64,000 nt of DNA from Pseudophaeobacter flagellatus (GCF_021228235.1 NZ_JAJQRG010000004.1:186001-250000); one strand, 5' to 3'. Positions 26,133 to 34,845 are shown, counted from the stretch's first letter. Numbers and translations: made by a program. Notes: a model not told the origin generated them from the letters alone.

Positions 26133-27092
26133 CTATCGACGCCAGTCAAAAAAGCCGGGTCCGGCAGCGGCCAGCAATTTTTCCGCCATCTCGCGTCCCA
26201 GGTCGGCGCCATCCGCAATGGTGCAAGTCTGGTCTTCGGAAATGGATTCGGATCCATCCGGGCGCAGCACTTCGCCGCGCAGCCGCAGGGTTGTGCCATC
26301 CAGTTCCGCCAGCCCCGCAATGGGGGTTTCGCAGGATCCATCCAACGCCGCCAGAAAGGCCCGCTCTGCCGCCAGCCGCTGGCCGGTGGTCTTGTCGTGG
26401 ATCGCTTCCAGCATCGTTGCCACGCGGGTGTCATCGCCGCGGCGTTCAATACCAATTGCCCCCTGCGCCACCGCAGGCAGCATATCCGTGGTCTCGATTG
26501 CGCTTGCCGGTACCTCGGCCATGGCCAGCCGGTTCAGCCCCGCCATCGCCAGGAAGGTGCAGTCAGCAACGCCAGCGTTCAGCTTTTTCAGCCGGGTCTG
26601 CACATTGCCGCGAAACTCCACCACTTGCAGATCGGGGCGACGGTTCATCAACTGGGCGCGCCGTCGCAGCGAAGAGGTGCCAACCACGGCCCCCGCCGCC
26701 AGATCCTGCAAGCGCGACACCCGGGGCGACACAAAGGCATCCCGCACGTCTTCGCGCGGCAGATAGCAATCCAGCACCAATCCCGCAGGCTGCGCCACTG
26801 GCATGTCCTTCATCGAATGCACCGCAATGTCGATGGCTCCTGACAAAAGGTCCTCTTCGATCTCCTTGGTGAACAACCCTTTGCCCCCCAGCTCTTTCAG
26901 TGGCTTATCCGCTGCGATCAGCGCCTGATTGTCACCGGTGGTCTTGATCACCACAATTTCGAACGCCTCTGGCGGCAGATCAAAGGCGGCAGCCAGACGG
27001 CGGCGCGTCTCATAGGCCTGGGCCAGCGCCAGCGGTGATCCACGGGTGCCGATTTTCAGCGGAGAAGCGGGGGAGGGCAGGTTCTGTGTCAT
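26133..27092 (-). CDS. hemC: Porphobilinogen deaminase (hydroxymethylbilane synthase)
   Basis: A 319-residue cytoplasmic enzyme of heme synthesis that links four porphobilinogens into hydroxymethylbilane on a dipyrromethane cofactor. Visible: KIGTRGSPLALAQ at the N-terminus, HSMKDMP, GTSSLRRRAQL and the cofactor-bearing cysteine in GSCETPIAGLA. A frame open to 27257 exists, but the ATG at 27092 gives the family N-terminus. It is divergent from hemE, with a 178-base promoter region. Confidence 0.96.
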   Translation of the reverse strand: MTQNLPSPASPLKIGTRGSPLALAQAYETRRRLAAAFDLPPEAFEIVVIKTTGDNQALIAADKPLKELGGKGLFTKEIEEDLLSGAIDIAVHSMKDMPVAQPAGLVLDCYLPREDVRDAFVSPRVSRLQDLAAGAVVGTSSLRRRAQLMNRRPDLQVVEFRGNVQTRLKKLNAGVADCTFLAMAGLNRLAMAEVPASAIETTDMLPAVAQGAIGIERRGDDTRVATMLEAIHDKTTGQRLAAERAFLAALDGSCETPIAGLAELDGTTLRLRGEVLRPDGSESISEDQTCTIADGADLGREMAEKLLAAAGPGFFDWRR

Positions 27093-27270
27093 GCACAAAC
27101 CACTAGTGCATTTTTCGCAGAAGTGGAAAGCAGTTTTGCGCCAGAAAAGGCTCAATTTGCCAGGCCAGCGGCGATTTGCCGTTGCAGCTGCGGCGTGGCT
27201 GCCCTTGACAATTCGCTGCTTTGGGTCGACCTGATGGGGCAAGAAAACGTAAGACAAGCTTGAGGATGAT

Positions 27271-28305
27271 ATGGCCGAACAGAAGAAACTGCTGCGCGCA
27301 TTGGCAGGCGAAACACAGGATGTACCGCCGATCTGGATGATGCGTCAGGCTGGTCGCTACCTGCCAGAATATCGCGCCACGCGGGCCCAGGCCGGGGATT
27401 TTCTGTCGTTGTGCTACAATCCGGAACTGGCCGCCGAAGTCACCCTGCAACCGATCCGGCGCTACGGATTTGATGCGGCCATCCTGTTTGCCGATATCCT
27501 GCTGATCCCCCAGGCGCTGGGGGCCGATCTGTGGTTTGTCACCGGCGAAGGCCCTAGGCTGTCGACCATCACGACAGAGGCGGATTTTGCCAAACTCGGT
27601 CGGGCGACAGATATCCATGAGACCCTGAACCCGATCTACGAGACGGTGAAAATCCTGGCGGGCGCGCTGCCAAAAGAGACCACATTGATTGGTTTTGCTG
27701 GGGCGCCATGGACCGTGGCAACCTATATGATTGCCGGGCGCGGCACCCCGGATCAAGGTCCGGCGCATGCGCTGCGGCAGGAAAACACACCTCTGTTCGA
27801 GGCGCTGCTGGCGCGCATCACCGAGGCGACAATCGATTACCTCTCCAAACAGATCGAGGCCGGCGCCGAGGTGGTCAAGATCTTCGACAGCTGGGCTGGT
27901 TCGCTGAAAGGGGATGATTTCCGCAAATACGCGTTGCAGCCCTGTCTGCAGATCACTGCCGCCCTGAAAGAACGTCATCCTGGCATTCCTGTCATCGGCT
28001 TCCCCCGTGAGGCGGGTGAAAACTACCTCGGCTTTGCCAAAGAGACTGGTATTGATTGCCTGGCGCTGGACAATTCGGTTGATCCGGTCTGGGCTGCACA
28101 GCATCTGCAGGTCGATGGCTGTGTGCAGGGCAATCTCGCCTCGCGCCACATGGTCACCGGCGGACAGGATCTGGTCGACGAAACCCGCGCCATCGTGAAG
28201 GCCTTCAAAAATGGCCCGCATATCTTCAACCTTGGCCATGGGATTACCCCGGATGCGGATCCGGATAATGTGCAGGTGATGATCGACACGGTGCGTGGTG
28301 GCTGA
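27271..28305 (+). CDS. hemE: Uroporphyrinogen decarboxylase
   Basis: A 344-residue cytoplasmic enzyme that removes four carboxyl groups from uroporphyrinogen III to give coproporphyrinogen III, the substrate of HemF and HemN in this same window. The signature [17 protein letters not shown] lies at residues 20-36, and [10 protein letters not shown] and NLGHGI mark the C-terminal half. TTGAGGATGAT precedes the start. The end overlaps the next gene by 11 bases. Confidence 0.96.
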   Translation: MAEQKKLLRALAGETQDVPPIWMMRQAGRYLPEYRATRAQAGDFLSLCYNPELAAEVTLQPIRRYGFDAAILFADILLIPQALGADLWFVTGEGPRLSTITTEADFAKLGRATDIHETLNPIYETVKILAGALPKETTLIGFAGAPWTVATYMIAGRGTPDQGPAHALRQENTPLFEALLARITEATIDYLSKQIEAGAEVVKIFDSWAGSLKGDDFRKYALQPCLQITAALKERHPGIPVIGFPREAGENYLGFAKETGIDCLALDNSVDPVWAAQHLQVDGCVQGNLASRHMVTGGQDLVDETRAIVKAFKNGPHIFNLGHGITPDADPDNVQVMIDTVRGG

Positions 28306-28837
28306 CAGCGCGGCAGCAAAGATCACGCTGCGGCCCGGCTGCCAGACCGATGCCGCCAGCCTGGCCGCCCTCTCGATCGAGGTCTGGCTGGGCACCTATC
28401 TGCGCCATTGCATCAGTAAGCGCTTTGCTGATTATGTCTTTGAAACGCTGACGCCAGATCGGTTTGCGCAGCACCTGCAAACCTCAAGCGAGATATTCAT
28501 CCTGTCGCAGAACCAAGAGGGCATCGACGGTTTCCTGCGCCTGTCACAGGGGGTAGAACCGCCGACAGGCCCTGGCTCGGCGCTTGAAATTGCCACGCTC
28601 TACGTGCAGCCCCGCCACCAGGGGCGTGGCATTGGCCAGTCATTGCTGCAGGCCGCAGTGCAGCGCGCGCAGGACCTTGGCGCGCCAAGGCCGTGGCTGA
28701 CCACAAATGCGCAAAACACCAAGGCCATAGGTTTTTATCAGCGCCAGGGCTTTGCAATCACTGGCGAGACCGCCTTTTGCCTCGGCGCCGAGAGCTACCC
28801 CAACACGTTGCTGACCTATTCCCCGGCGCTGGTGTAA
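28295..28837 (+). CDS. GNAT-family N-acetyltransferase
   Basis: A 180-residue acyltransferase with the acetyl-CoA-binding motif [17 protein letters not shown] (Q-x2-GxG), and the C-terminal [13 protein letters not shown] strand typical of the family. The GTG start at 28295 lies inside the end of hemE, so translation is probably coupled. GNAT proteins acetylate amines on proteins, antibiotics or metabolites; no substrate can be assigned. Confidence 0.85.
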   Translation: MVADSAAAKITLRPGCQTDAASLAALSIEVWLGTYLRHCISKRFADYVFETLTPDRFAQHLQTSSEIFILSQNQEGIDGFLRLSQGVEPPTGPGSALEIATLYVQPRHQGRGIGQSLLQAAVQRAQDLGAPRPWLTTNAQNTKAIGFYQRQGFAITGETAFCLGAESYPNTLLTYSPALV

Positions 28838-28883
28838 CCACCGGCCTTCGCCCTTCATCTTACTCGAAATACCGCGGGGTGAA

Positions 28884-28924
28884 TTGGCCTTTGGGCCAAG
28901 AGGGGCAGCGCCCCTCTCTTGTTG
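28884..28924 (+). terminator. Tandem hairpins after the GNAT gene
   Basis: TTGGCC/GGCCAA (28884-28899, 4-base loop) is followed at once by AGAGGGGC/GCCCCTCT (28899-28917, 3-base loop) and CTTGTTG. The second stem is a plausible rho-independent terminator for the hemE-GNAT transcript. Confidence 0.65.
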
Positions 28925-29003
28925 CATCCACAGCGACACCCCCTTGCTGAAATGCGCAAACTGTATCATCACCCTTGCAGTCCCTAACCCAAAGGCCACC
29001 GAC

Positions 29004-29168
29004 ATGGATTACAGCAAAAAAGGCGGCCCGCGTATGGGCCGCAACAGCCCCCGGCACGCCGAGCACAATGCCAAAGGCAGCCAGAAAAACCCCTACGACA
29101 AGCGCGATGATAAATCCGCCCTGTTGGGACGGATGAAGGTCGCAGCGGAAAAAGCAAAAGAATCCTGA
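29004..29168 (+). CDS. Small basic protein of unknown function
   Basis: A 54-residue highly charged protein (MDYSKKGGPRMGRNS...), rich in Lys, Arg, Asn and Gly and without hydrophobic segments; the C-terminal third (ALLGRMKVAAEKAKES) could form a helix. It looks like a cytoplasmic nucleic-acid-binding or ribosome-associated protein, but nothing in the sequence proves it. Ribosome site is weak (AAAGGCCACC). It starts after a terminator, so it is its own transcription unit. Confidence 0.6.
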   Translation: MDYSKKGGPRMGRNSPRHAEHNAKGSQKNPYDKRDDKSALLGRMKVAAEKAKES

Positions 29169-29220
29169 AGCTTGTCGTGTTCATGTGCAGTGACGCGACT
29201 GGCGCTACTTGTTGATTTTT

Positions 29221-29258
29221 CATGTTGCGCAATACCGGTACCCACTTTGCGCAACATG
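29221..29258. repeat. Perfect 12-bp inverted repeat
   Basis: CATGTTGCGCAA (29221-29232) and TTGCGCAACATG (29247-29258) flank a 14-base loop in the convergent gap between the small basic protein and the acyl-CoA dehydrogenase. Each arm contains the 8-bp palindrome TTGCGCAA. No T-run follows, so it is either a weak terminator or a protein-binding site. Confidence 0.6.
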
Positions 29259-29329
29259 CGCGTGGCGCGGGGGCAGCGCACCCCTGCGGCGTGGTAGCCC
29301 TGTCGCGGGCCAAAGGGGGGAGCGGTGGG

Positions 29330-30487
29330 TCAGTCGGTCAGGCTGCGGGCGATCAACTCTTTCATGATCTCATTTGCACCACCATAGATTTTTTGCACTC
29401 GCGCGTCGGCATACATGGTCGAAATCGGATAGTCCGACATATAGCCATAGCCACCAAAGAGCTGCAGGCACTCATCCATGGTGTCGCATTGCATCTGCGT
29501 CACCCACCATTTTGCCATGGATGCCGTGGTGGCATCCAGTTCACCGCGCAGATGTTTGGCAATACAGTCATCCAGAAAGACCCGCGCGATATGGGCCACG
29601 GTCTTGACTTCGGCCAGTTTGAACCGGGTGTTTTGCATCTCCAGCAGCGGCTTGCCAAAGGCGTGGCGCTCTGCGGTGTAGGCGACAGTTTCCTCCAGCG
29701 CCTTGTCCATCGCAGCGGCGCCGCCCAGGGCCACCACCAGGCGTTCCTGTGGCAGGGATTTCATCAGTTGATAAAATCCCTGTCCCTCGCGGCCACCCAG
29801 CAGGTTTTCCGGTGGTACCCGCACAGTGTCAAAGAACAACTCGGAGGTATCCTGACTTTTGAGGCCGAGCTTCTCCAGTTTCCGCCCGCGGGCAAAACCG
29901 GGAGCCTCGGCGGTCTCCACCACAATCAGTGAAATACCTTTGGATCCCAGGCTCGGGTCTGTCTTGGCAACAACAATGACCAGATCGGCCTGCTGGCCAT
30001 TGGTGATAAAGGTCTTTGAACCATTGAGGACATATTCATTGCCGTCCAGCTTGGCGGTGGTCTTGATGTTCTGCAGATCGGATCCAGTGCCGGGTTCTGT
30101 CATGGCGATGGCGCAGACCATTTCGCCACTGGCCATCTTGGGCAGCCAGCGCCGTTTCTGCTCTTCAGAGCCATAGTCGAGGATATAGCCCGCACAGATC
30201 TGGCTGTGCACCGAATTGCCAAAGCCGGAAAATCCGGCGGCGCGGTACTGCTCGGTGGCAATCACTGCCTCGTGGCGAAAATCGCCCCCCATGCCGCCGT
30301 ATTCTTCTGGTACCGAAGCGCAGAGAATGCCAAATTCGCCCGCCTTGTTCCAGAAATCCCGGTCGATATGGCCCTGTTCCTGCCAGCGTTTTTCATGCGG
30401 GACCATTTCCTTGGCATAAAAATCGCGCAAGGACTCCTGCAGCATGGTCAGCTCGTCATCCATCCAGGGAGAAATATGAGGGGTCAT
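29330..30487 (-). CDS. Acyl-CoA dehydrogenase
   Basis: A 385-residue FAD enzyme that introduces the alpha-beta double bond into acyl-CoA thioesters. Conserved stretches: CAIAMTEPGTGSDLQ, GSKTFITNG, LGGAAAMDKALE and the C-terminal IYGGANEIMKELI. The C-terminal motif reads Y-G-G rather than Y-E-G, so the catalytic glutamate is expected on another helix, as in isovaleryl- and long-chain-type enzymes. Last gene of the operon that starts with the thiolase at 34653; it overlaps the racemase-like gene by four bases. Substrate unknown. Confidence 0.93.
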   Translation of the reverse strand: MTPHISPWMDDELTMLQESLRDFYAKEMVPHEKRWQEQGHIDRDFWNKAGEFGILCASVPEEYGGMGGDFRHEAVIATEQYRAAGFSGFGNSVHSQICAGYILDYGSEEQKRRWLPKMASGEMVCAIAMTEPGTGSDLQNIKTTAKLDGNEYVLNGSKTFITNGQQADLVIVVAKTDPSLGSKGISLIVVETAEAPGFARGRKLEKLGLKSQDTSELFFDTVRVPPENLLGGREGQGFYQLMKSLPQERLVVALGGAAAMDKALEETVAYTAERHAFGKPLLEMQNTRFKLAEVKTVAHIARVFLDDCIAKHLRGELDATTASMAKWWVTQMQCDTMDECLQLFGGYGYMSDYPISTMYADARVQKIYGGANEIMKELIARSLTD

Positions 30488-31584
30488 CGTGGGTCTTCCT
30501 TGATAAGGCCGAGTTCGGCCAGGATGTTGTTGCTGTCTTGGCCGCGCTCGGGGGGGGCTGTGGGCTGCCACGCCGGGCTGTGATCAAAACGCGGGGCGGG
30601 GGCCGCCTGCAACACGCCGTCCTGTTCAACCCAGGTGCCTCGGGCATTCATCGGATGTGCCAGGGCCTCATCGGGGCTCAGTACCGGGGCAACACAGGCA
30701 TCGGTGCCGTCAAACAGCGCCGCCCAATGGGCGCGGGGCTGAGCGGCAAATATCCCGGCCAGCCGCGCGGTCAGGACGGGCCAAGTGCTGGTGTCGAACT
30801 GATGTTTGAACTCCGCATCCTCCGCTAGCCCCATCAGCGACAGAAACTGTGCGTAGAATTTGGGCTCCAGGCATTGCACCGTCATGTAGCCGCCATCGGC
30901 GCAGGCGTAGGAGCGGCTCCAATGGGGGCCATCCAACAGGTTCTGCCCGCGCGTCTCGCCAAAGCCACCGGCCTGGCGGATGCTCATCAGCAGGTTCATC
31001 ATATGGGCCGATCCGTCATAGATCGCGGCGTCGACCACAGTGCCGACACCGCTGGTTTTTGCCCGCAGCAACCCGGCCAGCATACCTGCCACCAGATACA
31101 TCGCACCGCCGCCAATATCACCGACCAGCGTGGCGGGTGTCAGGGGCGCATCGCCCGGATTGGACGCATACCAAAGCGCGCCGGAGAGCGAGATATAATT
31201 CAGATCATGGCCGGCAGTCTGCGCCAGCGCACTGTCCTGACCCCAGCCGGTCATCCGGCCAAAGACCAGCGCAGGGTTCACCGCCTGGCAGGCCTCGGGG
31301 CCGATGCCCAACCGCTCCATCACGCCGGGGCGAAAGCCTTCGATCAGCCCATCCGCCGTGGCGACCAGTGCCAGGAAGGTTTTGATGTCATTCGGGTCTT
31401 TCAGATCCAACTCGATCGAGCGTTTGCCTCGATCCAGTATTGAACGTTCTGGCATTCCGGGGGTGACGCCACCGCCCTTGCGATGGACGCAGATCACATC
31501 AGCGCCCATATCCGCGAGTGTCATGGCGGCAAAGGGGCCGGGGCCGAGGCCTTCCACTTCGATAATGCGTGTCCCTTGGAGCAT
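30484..31584 (-). CDS. CaiB/BaiF protein, alpha-methylacyl-CoA racemase-like
   Basis: A 366-residue family III CoA-transferase fold. The motif AGHDLNYISLSG carries the catalytic histidine of alpha-methylacyl-CoA racemases, and VVDAAIYDGSAHM the aspartate, so I favour racemase over CoA-transferase. Such an enzyme would epimerise a 2-methyl branch so that an acyl-CoA dehydrogenase can act, and the dehydrogenase gene follows with a four-base overlap. The alternative is transfer of CoA to the starting acid, since the operon has no CoA ligase. Confidence 0.85.
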   Translation of the reverse strand: MLQGTRIIEVEGLGPGPFAAMTLADMGADVICVHRKGGGVTPGMPERSILDRGKRSIELDLKDPNDIKTFLALVATADGLIEGFRPGVMERLGIGPEACQAVNPALVFGRMTGWGQDSALAQTAGHDLNYISLSGALWYASNPGDAPLTPATLVGDIGGGAMYLVAGMLAGLLRAKTSGVGTVVDAAIYDGSAHMMNLLMSIRQAGGFGETRGQNLLDGPHWSRSYACADGGYMTVQCLEPKFYAQFLSLMGLAEDAEFKHQFDTSTWPVLTARLAGIFAAQPRAHWAALFDGTDACVAPVLSPDEALAHPMNARGTWVEQDGVLQAAPAPRFDHSPAWQPTAPPERGQDSNNILAELGLIKEDPR

Positions 31585-31647
31585 CCTGCCCTCCCTGTTG
31601 TGAACGTCTTGCGGGGTGGGCCCGCTGTCGGCCCCGCCCCGGTTGCC

Positions 31648-32475
31648 TCAGGAGCCGCCGAAACCACCGCCGACGATCAGCGTCTGTCCCGAGACATAGT
31701 TGCTTTCGGGAATGCAGAAGAGATAGACGCCACCGGCGGCTTCTTCGGCGGTGCCTGCACGGCCCAGCGGGATCATCATCTCCATGCCCTGTACCAGTTT
31801 CTTGGGGATGCCAATCGCGACCTTGTTGCCTTCCACCTCGATGGATTTCTTTTCATCTGTGGCTTCGGTCAGGCGGGTGGAGATCATGCCAAAGGCAACC
31901 GCGTTGACGTTGACCTTAAAGCGTCCCCATTCTTTGGCCATGGTTTTGGTCAATCCGATGACGCCGGATTTGGCGGCAGAGTAATTGGCCTGGCCTGCAT
32001 TGCCGCCGGTGCCCGAGATAGAGGAGATATTCACCACTTTGCGAAACACCTCGCGCCCCTCGGCGGTCTCGATGGCCACCTGTTCGGCGATAAAGGGGGC
32101 TGCTGCACGCATGATCTGAAACGGCGCTTTCAGGTGCACGTCGATCATGGCGTCAAACTGTTCGTCGCTCATCTTGCCGATGAAGCCATCCCAGGTGTAG
32201 CCGGCATTGTTGACGATAATGTCGACGCCACCAAACCTGTCGATGCCCGCCTGGATGAAGTCATTGGCAAAACCGGGGGCGGTGACCGAACCGGCAACGG
32301 CCAGGGCCTTGCCGCCCATGGCTTCGATCTCTGCCACCACCTGCTGCGCGGGGTCTGCGTCCAGATCGTTCAGCACCACATTGGCGCCATCCCCGGCCAG
32401 TTTCAGCGCAATTGAGCGGCCAATGCCGCGCCCGGCGCCGGTGACATAGGCGGTTTTGCCTGTAAGTTTTGTCAT
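31648..32475 (-). CDS. Short-chain dehydrogenase, probable 3-hydroxyacyl-CoA dehydrogenase
   Basis: A 275-residue SDR with all catalytic features: TGAGRGIG (about 12-19), NNAG, serine in ISSISG and Y-SAA-K. Between the catalytic tyrosine and the C-terminus lies an insertion with EKKSIEVEGN. In an operon with MaoC hydratases and a thiolase the natural role is NAD-linked oxidation of the 3-hydroxyacyl-CoA. A 3-oxoacyl-ACP reductase role is the alternative. Confidence 0.88.
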   Translation of the reverse strand: MTKLTGKTAYVTGAGRGIGRSIALKLAGDGANVVLNDLDADPAQQVVAEIEAMGGKALAVAGSVTAPGFANDFIQAGIDRFGGVDIIVNNAGYTWDGFIGKMSDEQFDAMIDVHLKAPFQIMRAAAPFIAEQVAIETAEGREVFRKVVNISSISGTGGNAGQANYSAAKSGVIGLTKTMAKEWGRFKVNVNAVAFGMISTRLTEATDEKKSIEVEGNKVAIGIPKKLVQGMEMMIPLGRAGTAEEAAGGVYLFCIPESNYVSGQTLIVGGGFGGS

Positions 32476-32532
32476 GGTTCAAGTTCCGTTTCATTCTCAG
32501 TTGAAGGCCCACCCGGCCTTTGGCCGAGTAGC

Positions 32533-32581
32533 GCCCGTCCGCCCCCATGGGTGGGCGCTTCGCTTCCGCCCACGGACGGGC
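32533..32581. repeat. Structured palindromic element inside the operon
   Basis: GCCCGTCCG (32533-32541) and CGGACGGGC (32573-32581) close a stem over a 31-base loop that itself contains GCCC/GGGC (32541-32556). It fills the 117-base gap between the MaoC and SDR genes and resembles a REP-type intergenic palindrome. It could attenuate or stabilise mRNA between the two cistrons. Confidence 0.55.
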
Positions 32582-32592
32582 TGCTGTTATCG

Positions 32593-33015
32593 CTAGGGCA
32601 GTTCCACCACGGCTTTACCTGCCAGTTTTACGTCACCATTCTGATCTGAGGCCTCGATCTCCAGCGCCACCAGATTGCCCTCGCGTTTCTCCACCACGCG
32701 GCCGGTGCAGGTTACCACCGCATGCACCTGGGTGATGGAAACAAACCTGGTCGAGAATTCCCGTACCGCGCGCTGTGGTACCCAGGCAGTCAGCAGGTGG
32801 CCCAGATAGGCCATGCCCAGCATGCCATGGGCAAAGACATCCGGCATGCCGGCGGCCTTGGCAAAATCAATGTCGATATGAATTGGATTGTGATCGCCCG
32901 AGGCGCCGGCAAACAGCGCCAGCGTGGTGCGGCTGATGGGTTTTGAGGTCACGGCGGGCAGGCTGTCGCCCACGTCTACCCCGGCAAAGGTCACGTCATG
33001 TGCAAAGGTGCTCAT
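32593..33015 (-). CDS. MaoC-family hydratase
   Basis: A 140-residue hot-dog protein with the R-hydratase motif: FAGASGDHNPIHID (catalytic Asp and His) and the following AAGMPDVFAHGMLGMAYLG. It would hydrate enoyl-CoA to 3-hydroxyacyl-CoA. Start overlaps the end of the preceding MaoC-type gene by four bases, so the two half-proteins probably form one heteromer, as described for other split MaoC pairs in steroid and side-chain degradation. Confidence 0.88.
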   Translation of the reverse strand: MSTFAHDVTFAGVDVGDSLPAVTSKPISRTTLALFAGASGDHNPIHIDIDFAKAAGMPDVFAHGMLGMAYLGHLLTAWVPQRAVREFSTRFVSITQVHAVVTCTGRVVEKREGNLVALEIEASDQNGDVKLAGKAVVELP

Positions 33016-33458
33016 TTTGGATCCCTCACGACGATGGTGCCGGTCATGCCGCCCAGATCTTCACCCAGCTGATTTGTGGCTTGGGTTTTCAGGATTACAA
33101 ACTCCATGGCGCCGCCCTTTTTGTCGTAGATGTCCATGCAGGTGCAGGTAAGGGTCACGCGGTCCCCGGCGCAGATCGGCACACCATAGGTAAAGGCCTG
33201 TTCGCCATGCAGCACATGGCCCAGCTCAATGCCCATGGCGTTGATGAAATAGAACCGGTCCTCGCGCTCCTGATCCAGTGTGAACAGAAAAGTCAGCGGC
33301 GCGGGCACGGCGCGATAGCCTGCGGCCTTTGCTGCGTCCTCGTCCCAGTAGATCGGATCACGCTGGCCGGTGGCGCGGGCAAAGGCGCGCAGCTGGCCGG
33401 ATTCTACATCTACATGCAGCGGTGGAAAACTGCGGCCAATGAAAGCTCGGTCAATCAT
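33012..33458 (-). CDS. MaoC-like N-terminal domain protein
   Basis: A 148-residue hot-dog protein of the FAS1-dehydratase/MaoC N-terminal type. It keeps YWDEDAAKAAGYRAVPAPLTF but has no full D-H catalytic pair, which in split hydratases sits on the partner chain (the next gene). GAGGAGAGCC precedes the ATG at 33458. It is probably the non-catalytic, substrate-binding partner of the 32593 protein. Confidence 0.82.
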   Translation of the reverse strand: MIDRAFIGRSFPPLHVDVESGQLRAFARATGQRDPIYWDEDAAKAAGYRAVPAPLTFLFTLDQEREDRFYFINAMGIELGHVLHGEQAFTYGVPICAGDRVTLTCTCMDIYDKKGGAMEFVILKTQATNQLGEDLGGMTGTIVVRDPK

Positions 33459-33468
33459 GTGGCTCTCC

Positions 33469-34653
33469 TCAGGCTGCCTGGTACAGGGTGATGACGCAGG
33501 CTCCGCCCAGACCAAGGTTATGCTGCAGTGCGGTGCGCGCGCCCGCGACCTGGGTGGGGCCGGCAGTGCCGCGCAATTGCCGCGTCAGCTCATAGCACTG
33601 CGCCAGGCCGGTGGCCCCCAGGGGATGGCCCTTGGACAGTAGCCCGCCCGAGGGGTTGGTGACATATTTGCCGCCATAGGTGTTGTCGCCATCCGCGATG
33701 AACTTGCTGGCGCCGCCTTCGGGGCACAGACCTAGGCCTTCGTAGGTGATCATTTCGTTATGGGCGAAACAGTCGTGCAGTTCGACCACATCAACGTCGT
33801 CGATACTGATGCCGGTCTGTTCCTGCACCTGTTTGGCGGCGGCTGCGGTCATGTCATAGCCGACCAATTGCATCATGTCGTGGGCCTCAAAGGTGGAGGC
33901 ATAGTCGGTGGTCATCGCCTGGCCTTTGATGCGCACGGCCTGATTTAGCCCGTGTTTCTTGGCGTAATCTTCGCTGACCACAATTGCCGCTGCCGCTCCG
34001 CAGGTGGGGGGGCAGGCCATCAAACGGGTCATCACGCCTTCCCAGATCATCGGGCTGTCCAGCACGTCCTGAGGCGACAATTCCTGCCGGAACAGCGCCA
34101 GCGGGTTGTTCACCGCATGGCGGCTGGCCTTGGCGCGGATTCGGGCCAGATCGGTGAGAGAGGAGCCGTGTTTCTCCATGTGGGATTTGCCGGCGCCGCC
34201 AAAATAGCGCAGCGCCAGCGGAATCTCTGGGTGGCCGACCAGATCGTCGGTCTCGGCGTCAAAGGCATCAAAGGGGCTGGGCCGATCGTCCCAATGCGAA
34301 GTCAGCGCGCCGGGCTGCATGTGTTCAAAGCCAAGGGCCAGCGCCACATCCACCGCGCCGGACTGCACCGCCTGGCGCGCCATGAACAGCGCAGTCGAGC
34401 CGGTCGAGCAGTTGTTGTTCACATTCATCACCGGAATGCCGGTCATGCCCACCTTATAGAGCACCGCCTGCCCGCAGGTGCTGTCGCCATAGACATAGCC
34501 CGCATAGGCCTGCTGCACCGCGTCATAGGGCAGGCCCGCATCCGCCAGAGCATCGCGCAGGGCTGCGGCCCCCATCTCGGTATAGGGGGCGTTTTGACCG
34601 GGTTTGGCAAATTTGGTCATGCCCACTCCGGCGACCAGTACATCTGATGTCAT
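33469..34653 (-). CDS. SCP-x-type thiolase (lipid-transfer protein family)
   Basis: A 394-residue thiolase-fold enzyme. The nucleophilic cysteine is in NNNCSTGST, the histidine in ELHDCFA, and the C-terminal site in GGLLSKGHPLGATG. This branch is closest to SCP2-thiolase rather than FadA-type thiolases and usually acts on branched or sterol-like 3-ketoacyl-CoA. Retro-aldol enzymes of the same branch (Ltp2-like) are an alternative. First gene of the minus-strand operon, divergent from a TetR regulator. Confidence 0.9.
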   Translation of the reverse strand: MTSDVLVAGVGMTKFAKPGQNAPYTEMGAAALRDALADAGLPYDAVQQAYAGYVYGDSTCGQAVLYKVGMTGIPVMNVNNNCSTGSTALFMARQAVQSGAVDVALALGFEHMQPGALTSHWDDRPSPFDAFDAETDDLVGHPEIPLALRYFGGAGKSHMEKHGSSLTDLARIRAKASRHAVNNPLALFRQELSPQDVLDSPMIWEGVMTRLMACPPTCGAAAAIVVSEDYAKKHGLNQAVRIKGQAMTTDYASTFEAHDMMQLVGYDMTAAAAKQVQEQTGISIDDVDVVELHDCFAHNEMITYEGLGLCPEGGASKFIADGDNTYGGKYVTNPSGGLLSKGHPLGATGLAQCYELTRQLRGTAGPTQVAGARTALQHNLGLGGACVITLYQAA

Positions 34654-34691
34654 TGGTGTTCTCCTTGGTGCAGCTTTGCGTCGGGATGAAA

Positions 34692-34759
34692 TTACACTTG
34701 CGGGTTACTATTGTGCCGGCTGGCAAAAAGGTCAATCTTGATGTAACTGGCAGGTGTAA
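34692..34759. promoter_or_regulatory. Inverted pair of 17-bp sites, candidate TetR operator
   Basis: TTACACTTGCGGGTTAC (34692-34708, plus strand) and TTACACCTGCCAGTTAC (the minus-strand reading of 34743-34759) share 14 of 17 bases and face each other 34 bases apart in the divergent thiolase/TetR promoter. They are likely binding sites of the TetR protein. Confidence 0.6.
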
Positions 34760-34800
34760 TTACTGGACGTCACAAGCAGAGCGGCCTCGGCCTGTTTTGG

Positions 34801-34845
34801 CTGTGACAGGCAAAACTGTGATGGGCAAAACTGTGACGGGGCAAA
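34801..34845. repeat. Three tandem 15-bp repeats before the TetR gene
   Basis: CTGTGACAGGCAAAA, CTGTGATGGGCAAAA and CTGTGACGGGGCAAA follow one another at 34801, 34816 and 34831, ending just before the TetR ribosome site. They could arise by slippage, or be multiple binding sites. Confidence 0.7.

Noticed and set aside
27093-27270. hemC/hemE gap considered as a replication origin because Caulobacter oriC is next to hemE
   Set aside because: No DnaA boxes or AT-rich unwinding element are visible in the 178 bases.
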